Of a stretch of 15,451 bases of DNA, positions 7,150-15,109 are shown in pieces. The notes under the pieces are model-generated. The model ran no database searches. It saw nothing but the letters and a program-made list of their open reading frames with translations, and was not told the DNA's origin. Location: contig PMCE01000386.1 of assembly GCA_003154025.1 (NCBI GenBank), forward strand, positions 1 to 15,451. Direction: 5' to 3'. The position numbers and the translations under genes are program-made. The stretch's first letter is position 1, and each line of letters begins with the position of its first letter. The stretch comes from Syntrophaceae bacterium. Its GTDB lineage: Bacteria; Desulfobacterota; SM23-61.

Positions 7150-8649
7150 ATGGATCTGTTCACCAATCTGTCGATCGGTTTGGCGACCGCTCTGACGCTC
7201 AACAACCTCCTGTACTGTTTTATCGGCGTCGCCCTCGGCACCCTGATCGGGGTGCTGCCGGGCCTCGGACCGGTGGCCACGATCGCCATGCTGCTCCCGG
7301 CCACGTTCGCCCTCTCGCCCGTCTCCGCCCTGATCATGATCGCCGGGATTTACTATGGAGCGCAGTACGGAGGTTCAACGACGGCGATCCTGATCAATCT
7401 GCCCGGGGAAGCGTCTTCCGTCGTGACCTGTCTGGACGGGTACCAATTGGCCCGCAAGGGCAAGGCGGGCGTGGCGCTGGCGACCGCGGCCATCGGTTCT
7501 TTTGTCGCCGGTACGATCGCCACGTTTGTGCTGGCTTTTTTCGCGCCTCCCCTTGCGGATCTGGCGCTGAAATTCGGACCGGCAGAATACGCGTCGCTGG
7601 TGATCCTCGGGCTCGTTGCCTCTATCGTGCTCGCCCACGGGTCCCTCCTGCGGGCCACCGGCATGATCCTGCTCGGGCTGATCCTGGGCCTGGTGGGGAC
7701 CGACATCAACTCCGCTTATCTGCGATACACCTTCGATATCTCGGACCTGGCCGACGGCATCGGTTTTGTAACCCTGGCCATGGGAATCTTCGGCGTCGGC
7801 GAAATCATCCGCAACCTGGAGCAATCCGCAACGCGTACCGTGCTGGAAAAACGGATCACCGGTCTTATGCCGACCCGGGAGGACCTGAGGCGGATGGTGG
7901 GTCCGATTCTCCGGGGGAGTTTGCTGGGCTCCGCTCTTGGCATCCTGCCCGGAGGAGGCGCCATCCTGGCATCCTTCGCCGCCTATTCGTTCGAGAAGAA
8001 GGTTTCGAAGCGCGGCAAAGAATTCGGCACGGGCGTTCTGGAAGGCGTGGCAGCGCCGGAGTCGGCCAACAACGCCGGGGCCCAGACATCGTTTATTCCG
8101 ATGCTGACGTTGGGTATTCCCTCCAACGCCGTTATGGCCCTGATGATCGGCGCCCTGATCATCCACGGGATCCAACCCGGCCCAATGGTCATGTCCAAAC
8201 AGCCGGCCCTCTTTTGGGGGGTGATCGTTTCGATGTGGATCGGAAACCTTTTCCTTCTGATCTTGAACTTGCCGCTCATCGGGTTGTGGGTGCGCCTCCT
8301 GACCGTCCCCTACCGCCTGCTCTACCCCGCGATTCTGGTCTTTTGCGGCATCGGGGTGTACAGCCTGAACACCGCCCAATTCGATATTTATCTCATGGCT
8401 TTCTTCGGGGTGGTCGGGTATTTCTTCGCCAAGCTGGAATGCGAGGGCGCGCCCCTCATGCTCGGGTTTATCCTCGGGCCGATGCTGGAAGAGTATGTCC
8501 GCAGGGCGCTTCTCCTTTCCAAGGGGGACCCGACGACCTTTATCACCCGACCCGTGAGCGCCGTCCTGCTGGCCGTTGCTCTGGTTTCCTTGTTTGTGGT
8601 CATGATGCCGGCCCTTCGCAAGAAACGCGAAGAGGCCTTCCTTGAATAA
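7150..8649 (+). CDS. tctA: TTT large membrane subunit (TctA family), first system
   Basis: A 499-residue polytopic permease that carries the substrate across the inner membrane. The signature GVLPGLGP (34-41) and GGSTTAILINLPGE (74-87) are present, followed by CLDGYQLARKGKAG. A related glycine-rich motif ([17 protein letters not shown]) recurs in the second half, as expected for the internal two-fold repeat of TctA. The frame is open from 7090, inside tctB, but ATG 7150 is chosen because GGAGG (7141-7145) precedes it and the protein then begins at the conserved hydrophobic N terminus. It ends with a basic tail (RKKREEA). It is clearly paralogous to the TctA at 11148, with almost the same motif wording. 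Confidence 0.95.
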   Translation: MDLFTNLSIGLATALTLNNLLYCFIGVALGTLIGVLPGLGPVATIAMLLPATFALSPVSALIMIAGIYYGAQYGGSTTAILINLPGEASSVVTCLDGYQLARKGKAGVALATAAIGSFVAGTIATFVLAFFAPPLADLALKFGPAEYASLVILGLVASIVLAHGSLLRATGMILLGLILGLVGTDINSAYLRYTFDISDLADGIGFVTLAMGIFGVGEIIRNLEQSATRTVLEKRITGLMPTREDLRRMVGPILRGSLLGSALGILPGGGAILASFAAYSFEKKVSKRGKEFGTGVLEGVAAPESANNAGAQTSFIPMLTLGIPSNAVMALMIGALIIHGIQPGPMVMSKQPALFWGVIVSMWIGNLFLLILNLPLIGLWVRLLTVPYRLLYPAILVFCGIGVYSLNTAQFDIYLMAFFGVVGYFFAKLECEGAPLMLGFILGPMLEEYVRRALLLSKGDPTTFITRPVSAVLLAVALVSLFVVMMPALRKKREEAFLE

Positions 8650-8738
8650 AAGAAGAGACTCTCTTCCTTGGCCCAACGAGCCCGGCAAATGAGGTCCGCC
8701 GTAAAGGGGTGGAAGGCTGACCGTCCAAAAGGACTCTA

Positions 8739-10177
8739 ATGAAATATGAAAAGCTCTTTGAGCCGATAAGAATCGGTAATCTGGAGATCAAGGACCGGAT
8801 CGCCATGGCCGCCATGGGGGTGACCGACCTCGTTGATTTGACCGGCGGATTGTCTTCCCGGGGGGTTGAATATTACATCGCCAGGGCCAGGGGCGGGGTA
8901 GGTCTCATCATTACCGGACTCTTTAAGGTGGAGGACGACGCCGAGTCTTTTCAAGGCCTTTTTCCCTTGTCTCCCGGCGCGTGGTCGCCTCTTTTACGGA
9001 ACTGGCGGAAGCCGTTCATTCCCTGGGGACAAAAATATTCGCTCAGCTCACGGCCGGTTTCGGTCGGGTGACGACGCCGGTTCGCCTGAGCGGGCGCCAG
9101 CCGGTTTCGGCTTCAGCCATCCCATATTACTGGGATCCCCGCCAGACATGCCGGGAACTGACTACCACAGAAGTGGAAGCGATCGCGAAGAATTTTGGGG
9201 TCGCGGCGGAAATCCTGGCTTCGTGCGGTATCGACGGGGTGGAGATCCACGGGCATGAGGGGTACCGTTTGGACCAGTTTGCCACTGCGCTTTGGAACAA
9301 GAGGACGGATAAATACGGAGGCAGCCTCGAGGAAAGGCTCCGCTTTTCCCTCGAAGTGCTCCAGGCGATCAAGGAAAAAGCTGGACAAAAATTTCCCGTA
9401 CAATACCGGTTTGGGCTGAAACATTATGTGAAGAGGCTAAATTCGGAGGCTTTGCCCGGAGAACAATTTCTGGAAGCCGGCCGAGATATTGAAGAATGGC
9501 TGCAGATGGCCCGAATTCTAGAGGCGGCAGGTTTTGACTCGCTGCATGTCGATGCCGGGTGTTACGATGCCTGGTATTGGGCCCATCTTCCAGGAGTCCG
9601 GGTGCATGGCAGACATGGCCGCCGCCGCGAAGAAGGTCGTGCGGATTTCGGTCACCGCTGTGGGGAAGCTTTCCACGCCTGAGGTTGGGGAGAAGATAAT
9701 GGTCGAGGGAAAAGCGGACCTCGGGGCAATCGGGAAGGGATTGCTGGCTGACGCTTCCTGGGCAAAGAAACTCCGGGGTGCCGTGCCCGAGCGGATTCGT
9801 CCCTGTATCGGCTGCCACGATGCCTAAATGGGGAGAATATCCAAGGGAAAGCCACTGTCGTGCGCGGTGAATCCCGCGACGGGCCGAGAGCGCTCATATC
9901 GACTCGATCGGGCGAAGGAACCCAAGAAAGTGATGGTCGTGGGGGGCGGCCCAGCAGGCCTGGAGGCGGCCCGGGTCTCGGCCCTCCGGGGCCACAGGGT
10001 CATTCTTTGTGAACGAGAAAAATCTCTGGGTGGGCATGCGAAATGGAGCCCGAACAGAAATTATATAAATCCTTGCTCAAACGAAGCCCCGACATCTACC
10101 TGATCGGTGACTCCAGACAGCCCCATAACATTATGAATGCCGTGTGGGACGCCTATGAGGTCGCACGCATGGTCTAG
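8739..10177 (+). pseudogene. Broken 2,4-dienoyl-CoA reductase/old-yellow-enzyme family NADH:flavin oxidoreductase
   Basis: Pieces of one FadH/BaiCD-like Fe-S flavoprotein lie in order in three frames. Piece 1 (from 8739) has the start MKYEKLFEPIRIGNLEIKDR. After a frame change near 8976-8987, piece 2 has QLTAGFGRV, the EIHGHEGYRLDQF barrel motif, KRTDKYGGSLEER and GFDSLHVDAGCYDAWYW. Near 9587 the frame changes again: piece 3 has GCMADM and RPCIGCHDA, then a TAA (9825-9827) replaces the third cysteine of the 4Fe-4S site. The same frame continues with MGRISKGKPLSC and the FAD motif VVGGGPAGLEAA. About 180-190 codons of the nucleotide-binding region are missing near 10040, and the last piece (10043-10177) has YLIGDSRQPHNIMNAVWDAYEVA, the normal C terminus. 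Intact relatives have about 650-680 residues. Two frame changes, a stop and a deletion mean it is dead as a full enzyme. Confidence 0.9.
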
Positions 10178-10269
10178 CTGATACTGAATGGCGACCATCG
10201 CTTCTTCTAAGAAATAGACAGATCTAAACGCCTTGACCCAACTGCCAAAAAATATACAGTCGAGAGGTT

Positions 10270-10300
10270 AAATACTTTCAAGGTATTTCCCGTTTGAAAG
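10270..10300. repeat. Two overlapping, mutually exclusive small inverted repeats
   Basis: AAATAC (10270-10275) pairs with GTATTT (10283-10288), while CTTTCAA (10275-10281) pairs with TTGAAAG (10294-10300). The two hairpins compete because the second left arm lies largely in the loop of the first. No T-tract follows. They lie about 90 bases after the pseudogene end. Confidence 0.35.
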
Positions 10301-10503
10301 CACATGAGATAGGAAGCTTCATCGGCGTCGACCGGGTTACGCGATAGCCTTTTTCACATTGGCAGCTGCGAGAAGTGTTCGGTGCGGACAGGGGGCATTT
10401 ATGGTGCGCGGAACTGCCTTACGACGGGGCACAGGCTGTCTACCTGAGGACATCCCTGAATCTTGCTCAAATAGCACACACTAGGAGCCTCTTTTCCCAA
10501 ATA

Positions 10504-10549
10504 TTTTTGACATATACCCTCCTTCTCAGTATACTGATCCCGTCAAAAA
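10504..10549 (+). promoter_or_regulatory. Near-consensus sigma70 promoter inside an 8-bp dyad, upstream of the second tct set
   Basis: TTGACA (10507-10512) and TATACT (10530-10535) are separated by 17 bases, the optimal spacing; the -10 matches five of six bases. The promoter is framed by TTTTTGAC (10504-10511) and its exact reverse complement GTCAAAAA (10542-10549), the latter at the expected start point. A smaller pair TATAC (10513-10517) and GTATA (10529-10533) lies inside. The gene downstream starts about 130 bases after the predicted start point. The dyad could be an operator for a repressor. Confidence 0.6.
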
Positions 10550-10672
10550 GCTCCCCCCCGTCGTACAAAACGGACCGTGGATCCGGTTTAGGAAATTTGA
10601 ATTCGCGATAAAGGCAAATCGAGGGATTGATTATCGATACCCATTAAGGATCGTATAAAGGATCAAACAGAA

Positions 10673-11131
10673 ATGAAGTTTCATCAACTGGGGGCAGGCT
10701 TCTTTTGGCTCATAATTGGGCTCGGTGCTGCCGTCCATGGCTACCAACTGGGCCTGGGAGATTTTCACAAACCTGGACCCGGATTTATTTTTTTCTGGAC
10801 AGCTCTCTTTCTCGTCGTAATGAGTTCCATCGACCTAGCGGGAATTCTTATGCGCGGGAAGACGGATAAAGAGGCGAAACCTCTATGGGTGGGTAAACAG
10901 TGGCACAAGGTACTTTTAGTCCTGGCCATTTTAGTCATCTATGTCTTTTCTTTTAATGTCCTGGGGTTTTATCTATCTTCTTTTCTGTTAATGGTACTTC
11001 TGTTGAAGGCCGTGAAACCCACCCGGTGGTGGATCGCCATCATGTCCGGCGTTATTGCCGTCCTTATCTCCTACGCCTTATTTAAAGTCTGGTTGGATGT
11101 CCCTTTCCCCGGCGGGATTTTAGGGTTCTGA
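10673..11131 (+). CDS. tctB: TTT small membrane subunit (TctB family), second system
   Basis: A 152-residue membrane protein with the TctB layout: an N-terminal hydrophobic segment with LGAGFFWLIIGLGAAVHG, the loop motif HKPGPGFIFFW (about 32-42), and further hydrophobic segments near 43-60, 78-115 and 121-140. It differs strongly from the first TctB, as is normal for this fast-evolving subunit. AAGGA (10658-10662), 10 bases before the ATG, is the likely ribosome site. It is the first gene of the second set and is probably transcribed from the promoter at 10507-10535. TctA follows 16 bases after its stop. Confidence 0.88.
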   Translation: MKFHQLGAGFFWLIIGLGAAVHGYQLGLGDFHKPGPGFIFFWTALFLVVMSSIDLAGILMRGKTDKEAKPLWVGKQWHKVLLVLAILVIYVFSFNVLGFYLSSFLLMVLLLKAVKPTRWWIAIMSGVIAVLISYALFKVWLDVPFPGGILGF

Positions 11132-11147
11132 AATCGAGGAAAGTCAA

Positions 11148-12659
11148 ATGGAAATCCTGCAAAATATCCTTATGGGCTTCTCCGTGGTTTTTGAGCCCGT
11201 TAACTTTCTTTACTGTTTTATCGGGGTTTTCATCGGAACGATGATCGGGGTCCTTCCCGGAATCGGTCCGGTTGGGACGATGTCTCTCCTTTTTCCGCTC
11301 ACTTTTAAGGCCAGCCCGATCCAAGCCATCATTATGCTGGGGGGAATCTATTACGGGGCGATGTATGGGGGCTCTACCACATCAATCCTGGTTAATATTC
11401 CAGGAGAGGCGGCCTCAGTAGTGACCTGTCTCGATGGATATCAAATGGCCCGGAAAGGGCGGGCTGGGCCCGCCCTGGGCATCGCCGCCTTCGGCTCCTT
11501 CATTGCTGGCACTTGCAGCGTCATCGGTCTCATGTTCCTGGGCCCCCTTTTGGCATCTTTTGCCCTGCGTATCGGTCCTCCCGAATTTTTCAGTTTTCTC
11601 TGCATGGGATTGACCTTTGTCATTTACCTGACCTCCGGGTCCATGATTCGGGCGTTGATGATGGCGTCTTTTGGGGTTATCCTCGGCTGTGCGGGGCAGG
11701 ACCCAGAAAGCGGGTCCCTGAGGTTTGCGTTTGGTATTTCCGAATTAGCTGACGGCTTCGATCTAGTCCCTCTCATCATGGGCCTCTTCGGTATTTCGGA
11801 GGTTTTTTGGAATATCGAGACCGGCATGGATAAGAGAAGTATTTTGGATACCAAAATCAGAGGGCTTTTCCCAAACTGGCAGGACTGGAAGGATAGCATC
11901 AAGCCAATTCTGCGAGGGAGCGGTTTGGGTTTTCTATTAGGAATCCTGCCGGGTGGGGGTGCAGTGATTGCCTCTTTTACTTCATATGCGATAGAAAAAA
12001 AGGTTTCTAGGCATCCGGAAAAATTTGGCTCCGGGGCCATTGAGGGGGTGGCTGGGCCTGAAGCGGCAAACAATGCCGGAGCAGGAGGTTCCTTCATCCC
12101 TCTATTTACCCTCGGCATCCCATCCAACGTGGTGATGGCGATTCTTTTGGGGGCCCTGGTGATTCATGGAGTGACGCCAGGGCCCCTGATGATGAAAAAT
12201 AACCCTGAAATATTCTGGAGCGTGGTGGCCAGCATGTACCTCGGCAACGCGATGCTCTTGGTGTTAAATTTACCCTTGATCGGAATATGGGTTCAGGTCC
12301 TCAAAATCCCTTATAAGATCCTTTTCCCAGTGATTCTATTCATTTGTCTGATAGGGGCTTACAGCGTTAAAAACAGTATTTTCGACACCGGCATCATGCT
12401 AGTCTTTGGAGTTTTTGGATACCTGATGCGCAAATATAATTACGAAGCCGCTCCCTTGGTCCTGGCTTTTGTTCTGGGACCTATGTTCGAGAATTCCCTG
12501 AGGCATTCCCTCTTGTTATCGGATGGAAGCTTCATGATCTTCTTTAATCGGCCTATTGCCGCCGTCGGGATGACCGCCAGCCTTCTATTACTGCTTTCCA
12601 TCATCGTTCCTTCTTTGCGCAAAAAAAAGAAGGCCATCCCGATAGAAGAAGTCACTTGA
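11148..12659 (+). CDS. tctA: TTT large membrane subunit (TctA family), second system
   Basis: A 503-residue polytopic carboxylate permease. It has the family signatures [20 protein letters not shown], then [27 protein letters not shown] and [18 protein letters not shown], with the second-half motif [17 protein letters not shown]. It closely parallels the TctA at 7150 in length and motif order, so the two are paralogues, but its codons are visibly less GC-rich. GAGGA (11136-11140), 7 bases before the ATG, supports the start. It ends in a basic tail ([11 protein letters not shown]). Partner proteins are the TctB just upstream and the binding protein downstream. Confidence 0.95.
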   Translation: MEILQNILMGFSVVFEPVNFLYCFIGVFIGTMIGVLPGIGPVGTMSLLFPLTFKASPIQAIIMLGGIYYGAMYGGSTTSILVNIPGEAASVVTCLDGYQMARKGRAGPALGIAAFGSFIAGTCSVIGLMFLGPLLASFALRIGPPEFFSFLCMGLTFVIYLTSGSMIRALMMASFGVILGCAGQDPESGSLRFAFGISELADGFDLVPLIMGLFGISEVFWNIETGMDKRSILDTKIRGLFPNWQDWKDSIKPILRGSGLGFLLGILPGGGAVIASFTSYAIEKKVSRHPEKFGSGAIEGVAGPEAANNAGAGGSFIPLFTLGIPSNVVMAILLGALVIHGVTPGPLMMKNNPEIFWSVVASMYLGNAMLLVLNLPLIGIWVQVLKIPYKILFPVILFICLIGAYSVKNSIFDTGIMLVFGVFGYLMRKYNYEAAPLVLAFVLGPMFENSLRHSLLLSDGSFMIFFNRPIAAVGMTASLLLLLSIIVPSLRKKKKAIPIEEVT

Positions 12660-12741
12660 GGGTGTGGAACGTTATGGGGAATTCCAGAAGTTTAGAGAGG
12701 AATTGAATAATGGAATAATCATCCGGTTCGTAAAAGCCTGA

Positions 12742-12771
12742 TTGGCAGGGAATGGCCCGGAGCATTATAAC
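12742..12771 (+). promoter_or_regulatory. Possible internal promoter before the second binding-protein gene
   Basis: TTGGCA (12742-12747) and TATAAC (12766-12771) are 18 bases apart; each matches five of six consensus bases. It lies in the 210-bp gap between tctA and tctC. Binding proteins are needed in excess over the membrane subunits, so an extra promoter here would make sense. Confidence 0.4.
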
Positions 12772-12869
12772 TGGAAGAATTTAGAAGGGGCCTTATCCAG
12801 GAATGTTTGTAAGGAGAGACAAGGAGTTTAATGCCATCCGGCATTAAAATAAATCAAAGGAGATTTAAA

Positions 12870-13877
12870 ATGATTAGAAAGGCAAAAGGTTTCACAGTTG
12901 TCATCGGGTTGCTCTTTGCTTGGGTTATCCTTTTTGAGAATCTCCCCGCCGTTCAAGCCAAAGACCCAGACTATCCCACGAAACCCATAGAATTTATCCT
13001 TACCTTGAGCGCTGGCGGGAGTACGGACTTAGCGTGCCGGGCCTTGAATAAAGCTGCCGGCGAGTATCTGGGGCAGCCTATTGTGACCATCAACAAACCT
13101 GGAGCCAATGGGGCCATCGCCCACAGATATGTCAGAAAAGCTACGACGGATGGGTACACGCTGGGAAACGTGATGGGGAGCAGTCTATTAATGCCCTTTT
13201 CTGAAGACCCTCCATTTAACAATACCAAGGATTACACATGGATTACGAGTTTTGGAAGCTATGTTTATATCCTCCTAGTCCGCGATGATGCACCCTGGAA
13301 GGAATGGGGTGATTTTATTGGATGGGCCAAGAAGAATCCAAGAGGGACAAAGCTTGGGACCACAGGCTCCAAAACCGTCGATTTTAAGGCTTTCAATATG
13401 TGGCAGATCGGCAAGCAGGAGGGCGCGGATTTTACCATTATGGTTTACAAATCAAGCGCTGATATGCTTACGGCCTTATTGGGTGGGCATATCAATATGT
13501 ATGCCTCGACAATCGATGCGTCGACCATATCTTATCTCAAAGAGAAAAAACTAAGAATTCTGGCCTTCATTACCCTACCTAAAATGCCAGGGTATGAAAA
13601 TATCCTCGCCCTCAGTGAAATTTACAAAGTCACCTACCCCAACTTTTTGGGGATTGTAGGCCCGAAAGGCCTTCCTGACGCTGTCGTAAAAAAGCTGGAA
13701 GTTGCTTACAGCAAAGCCATGACCAGTGCGGAGTTCATCAAAGTAATGAACACCATGCATATGCCCATCACTTTAATGGATAGTACCGCTTTGACAAAAT
13801 ATGCTGAAGAGAATTTTTCGGAGACCGCTAAGGTTTATGAAAAAGTAAAGGCCGACGAGGCTAAAGAGAAAAAATAG
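12870..13877 (+). CDS. tctC: TTT solute-binding protein (TctC/Bug family), second system
   Basis: A 335-residue periplasmic binding protein. The signal peptide is clear: MIRKAKG, a hydrophobic core, and cleavage after A-V-Q-A (residue 30). The mature part begins DPDYPTKPIEFILTLSAGGSTDLACRAL, the first ligand loop, then INKPGANGAIAHRYVRK and LTALLGGHINMYAST, all in the Bug pattern. The loop has L-T-L-S-A-G-G in place of the usual P-[FY]-P-[AP]-G-G, so the ligand contacts may differ from those of the first system. Start choice: AAGGAG (12857-12862), 7 bases before ATG 12870, places the signal peptide at the N terminus. An in-frame ATG at 12831 also has a good ribosome site and would add 13 residues. 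The C terminus is rich in K and E. Its transport partners are the TctB and TctA upstream. Confidence 0.92.
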   Translation: MIRKAKGFTVVIGLLFAWVILFENLPAVQAKDPDYPTKPIEFILTLSAGGSTDLACRALNKAAGEYLGQPIVTINKPGANGAIAHRYVRKATTDGYTLGNVMGSSLLMPFSEDPPFNNTKDYTWITSFGSYVYILLVRDDAPWKEWGDFIGWAKKNPRGTKLGTTGSKTVDFKAFNMWQIGKQEGADFTIMVYKSSADMLTALLGGHINMYASTIDASTISYLKEKKLRILAFITLPKMPGYENILALSEIYKVTYPNFLGIVGPKGLPDAVVKKLEVAYSKAMTSAEFIKVMNTMHMPITLMDSTALTKYAEENFSETAKVYEKVKADEAKEKK

Positions 13878-13940
13878 GACTGTAGTCGACTTGCCCGGAT
13901 TTATTTTAGTGGTTCTACCCTGGTAAGACACCTAAGGGGG

Positions 13941-13962
13941 AGTAATATTTAGGAGGATTACT
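13941..13962 (+). promoter_or_regulatory. Small stem with the korA ribosome site in its loop
   Basis: AGTAAT (13941-13946) pairs exactly with ATTACT (13957-13962). The AGGAGG ribosome site (13951-13956) lies in the 10-base loop, 10 bases before the ATG. Six A/U-rich pairs are weak, so the stem may present the site rather than hide it, or may have no effect. Confidence 0.3.
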
Positions 13963-13966
13963 GTCA

Positions 13967-15109
13967 ATGAAATTGAAAGAGGTGAAAGCTGCGCTTCCCG
14001 CGGGAAATTACTTCCTTTCCGGGAATGAGGCCATTGCCGAAGGCGCAATTGCGGCTCAGTGTGGTTATTACGCCGGTTACCCGATCACTCCCGTCAACGA
14101 GCTGGCGGAAAGAATGTCGATCCGACTTCCGGAGGTCGGGGGAACTTTCATGCAGATGGAGGATGAGATTGGCTCCATTTGCTCCGCCATTGGAGCCGTA
14201 TGGGCGGGGGCAAAGGCGATGGTGGCAACCTCTGGCCCTGGTTTTAGCCTTATGCAAGAGGGAATCGGATATGCGGCAGCGACCGAGACTCCCATCGTGG
14301 TGGTAGATGGCCAGAGGGGTGGGCCGAGCTTGGGTTCGGCAACCGGGGTGGGGTCCGGAGATTTGATGCAGGCCAAATGGGGCTCTCATGGAGATTACCA
14401 GATTATTGCCGTTTCCCCCTGGTCGGTACAAGAAGCCTATGATTTGACCATTCGGGCTTTCAATTATGCCGAGCGGTATAGGACTCCAGTCATTATGCTG
14501 ACCGAAGCATCCTTGGTCCATCAGTGGGAGAAGCTGCAGGTGAAAGGAACGGTTGAGGTATTCGAACGAATCAAGAAACCAGGCGCACCGACCTTTGGCC
14601 CGGAGATCAATGGCGGTTTTCACATGCCTTCGTTTGGAGAAGGGGAGAAAATTCTGGTAAGCGGAACAGCTCATACACCGACCGGGGTTAGAAAATCGGG
14701 GGACCCAAGGGTAGTCGCCGCTTTAACCTCCAAACTTCATGATAAAATCATGAACCAAAAGGAAGAAATCATCGAGTACGAGTCCTTTTACGCCGAAGGA
14801 GACCTGGATGTGTTGGTGGTTTCCTATGGTTTTACAGCTCGGAGCTCCCTCTATGCAGTCCGGGAGCTCAACCGAAAAGGAAAGAAGGTCGGGATGCTCC
14901 GCCTGGTGACCATCTGGCCTTTCCCCGACGTTATCATTAAGCAGATGGGGGCCCTAACGAAAAAGATTCTTGTCCCGGAGATGAACAAGGGGCAGATGGC
15001 GGGAGAAATAATTAAATATGCCCGATGTGAGGTCATTTCTCTTTCACAAGTGAACGCTGAGATTATTTATCCCGACGCGATTAGCAAGGAATTGGAGAGA
15101 CTCGTATGA
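13967..15109 (+). CDS. korA: 2-oxoacid:ferredoxin oxidoreductase, alpha subunit (KorA-like)
   Basis: A 380-residue subunit of a cytoplasmic, oxygen-sensitive enzyme that oxidatively decarboxylates a 2-oxoacid (2-oxoglutarate or a related acid) with CoA, reducing ferredoxin. Motifs: LSGNEAIAEGAI (17-28), YAGYPITPVNELAE (35-48), MEDEIGSICSAIGAVWAGAK (64-83), ATSGPGFSLM (87-96), QRGGPS (116-121), and the C-terminal WPFPD and VPEMNKGQMAGEI blocks. This is the two-subunit KorAB layout in which alpha lacks an N-terminal gamma domain. AGGAGGA (13951-13957), 9 bases before the ATG, fixes the start. The beta subunit overlaps its stop by four bases. Position after a TTT transporter suggests that the imported acid, or a product of it, is its substrate. 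Which 2-oxoacid cannot be read from the sequence. Confidence 0.92.
   Translation: MKLKEVKAALPAGNYFLSGNEAIAEGAIAAQCGYYAGYPITPVNELAERMSIRLPEVGGTFMQMEDEIGSICSAIGAVWAGAKAMVATSGPGFSLMQEGIGYAAATETPIVVVDGQRGGPSLGSATGVGSGDLMQAKWGSHGDYQIIAVSPWSVQEAYDLTIRAFNYAERYRTPVIMLTEASLVHQWEKLQVKGTVEVFERIKKPGAPTFGPEINGGFHMPSFGEGEKILVSGTAHTPTGVRKSGDPRVVAALTSKLHDKIMNQKEEIIEYESFYAEGDLDVLVVSYGFTARSSLYAVRELNRKGKKVGMLRLVTIWPFPDVIIKQMGALTKKILVPEMNKGQMAGEIIKYARCEVISLSQVNAEIIYPDAISKELERLV

Larger units (their letters stand above)
10178..10672. other. Gene-free stretch of about 495 bp between the two gene sets
   Basis: No recognisable gene is seen on either strand. An open frame at 10375-10611 (78 codons) lacks a clear ribosome site, runs across the promoter at 10507-10535 and has no familiar motif. 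The stretch contains overlapping inverted repeats (10270-10300) and, near its right end, the promoter and dyad described separately. AAGGATC occurs twice (10646-10652 and 10658-10664) just before tctB; the second copy is the likely ribosome site. Base composition changes from GC-rich to more AT-rich here. It may contain worn remnants of a lost gene, but none can be named. Confidence 0.6.

Noticed and set aside
8652..8666. GAAGAGA-C-TCTCTTC palindrome after tctA as a terminator
   Set aside because: The loop is too tight for the full stem and no T-tract follows, so a terminator call is not supported.
7375..8688. 437-codon open frame on the minus strand opposite tctA
   Set aside because: The translation is H/Q/G/D-rich low-complexity sequence typical of the complement of a membrane-protein gene; tctA is certain on the other strand.
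9825..9827. Possibility that the stop at the Fe-S cysteine is recoded (as in selenocysteine)
   Set aside because: The codon is TAA, not TGA, and the gene has further frame changes and a deletion, so simple decay explains it.
10375..10611. 78-codon open frame in the gene-free stretch
   Set aside because: No ribosome site or recognisable motif, and it overlaps the strong promoter for the second tct set.
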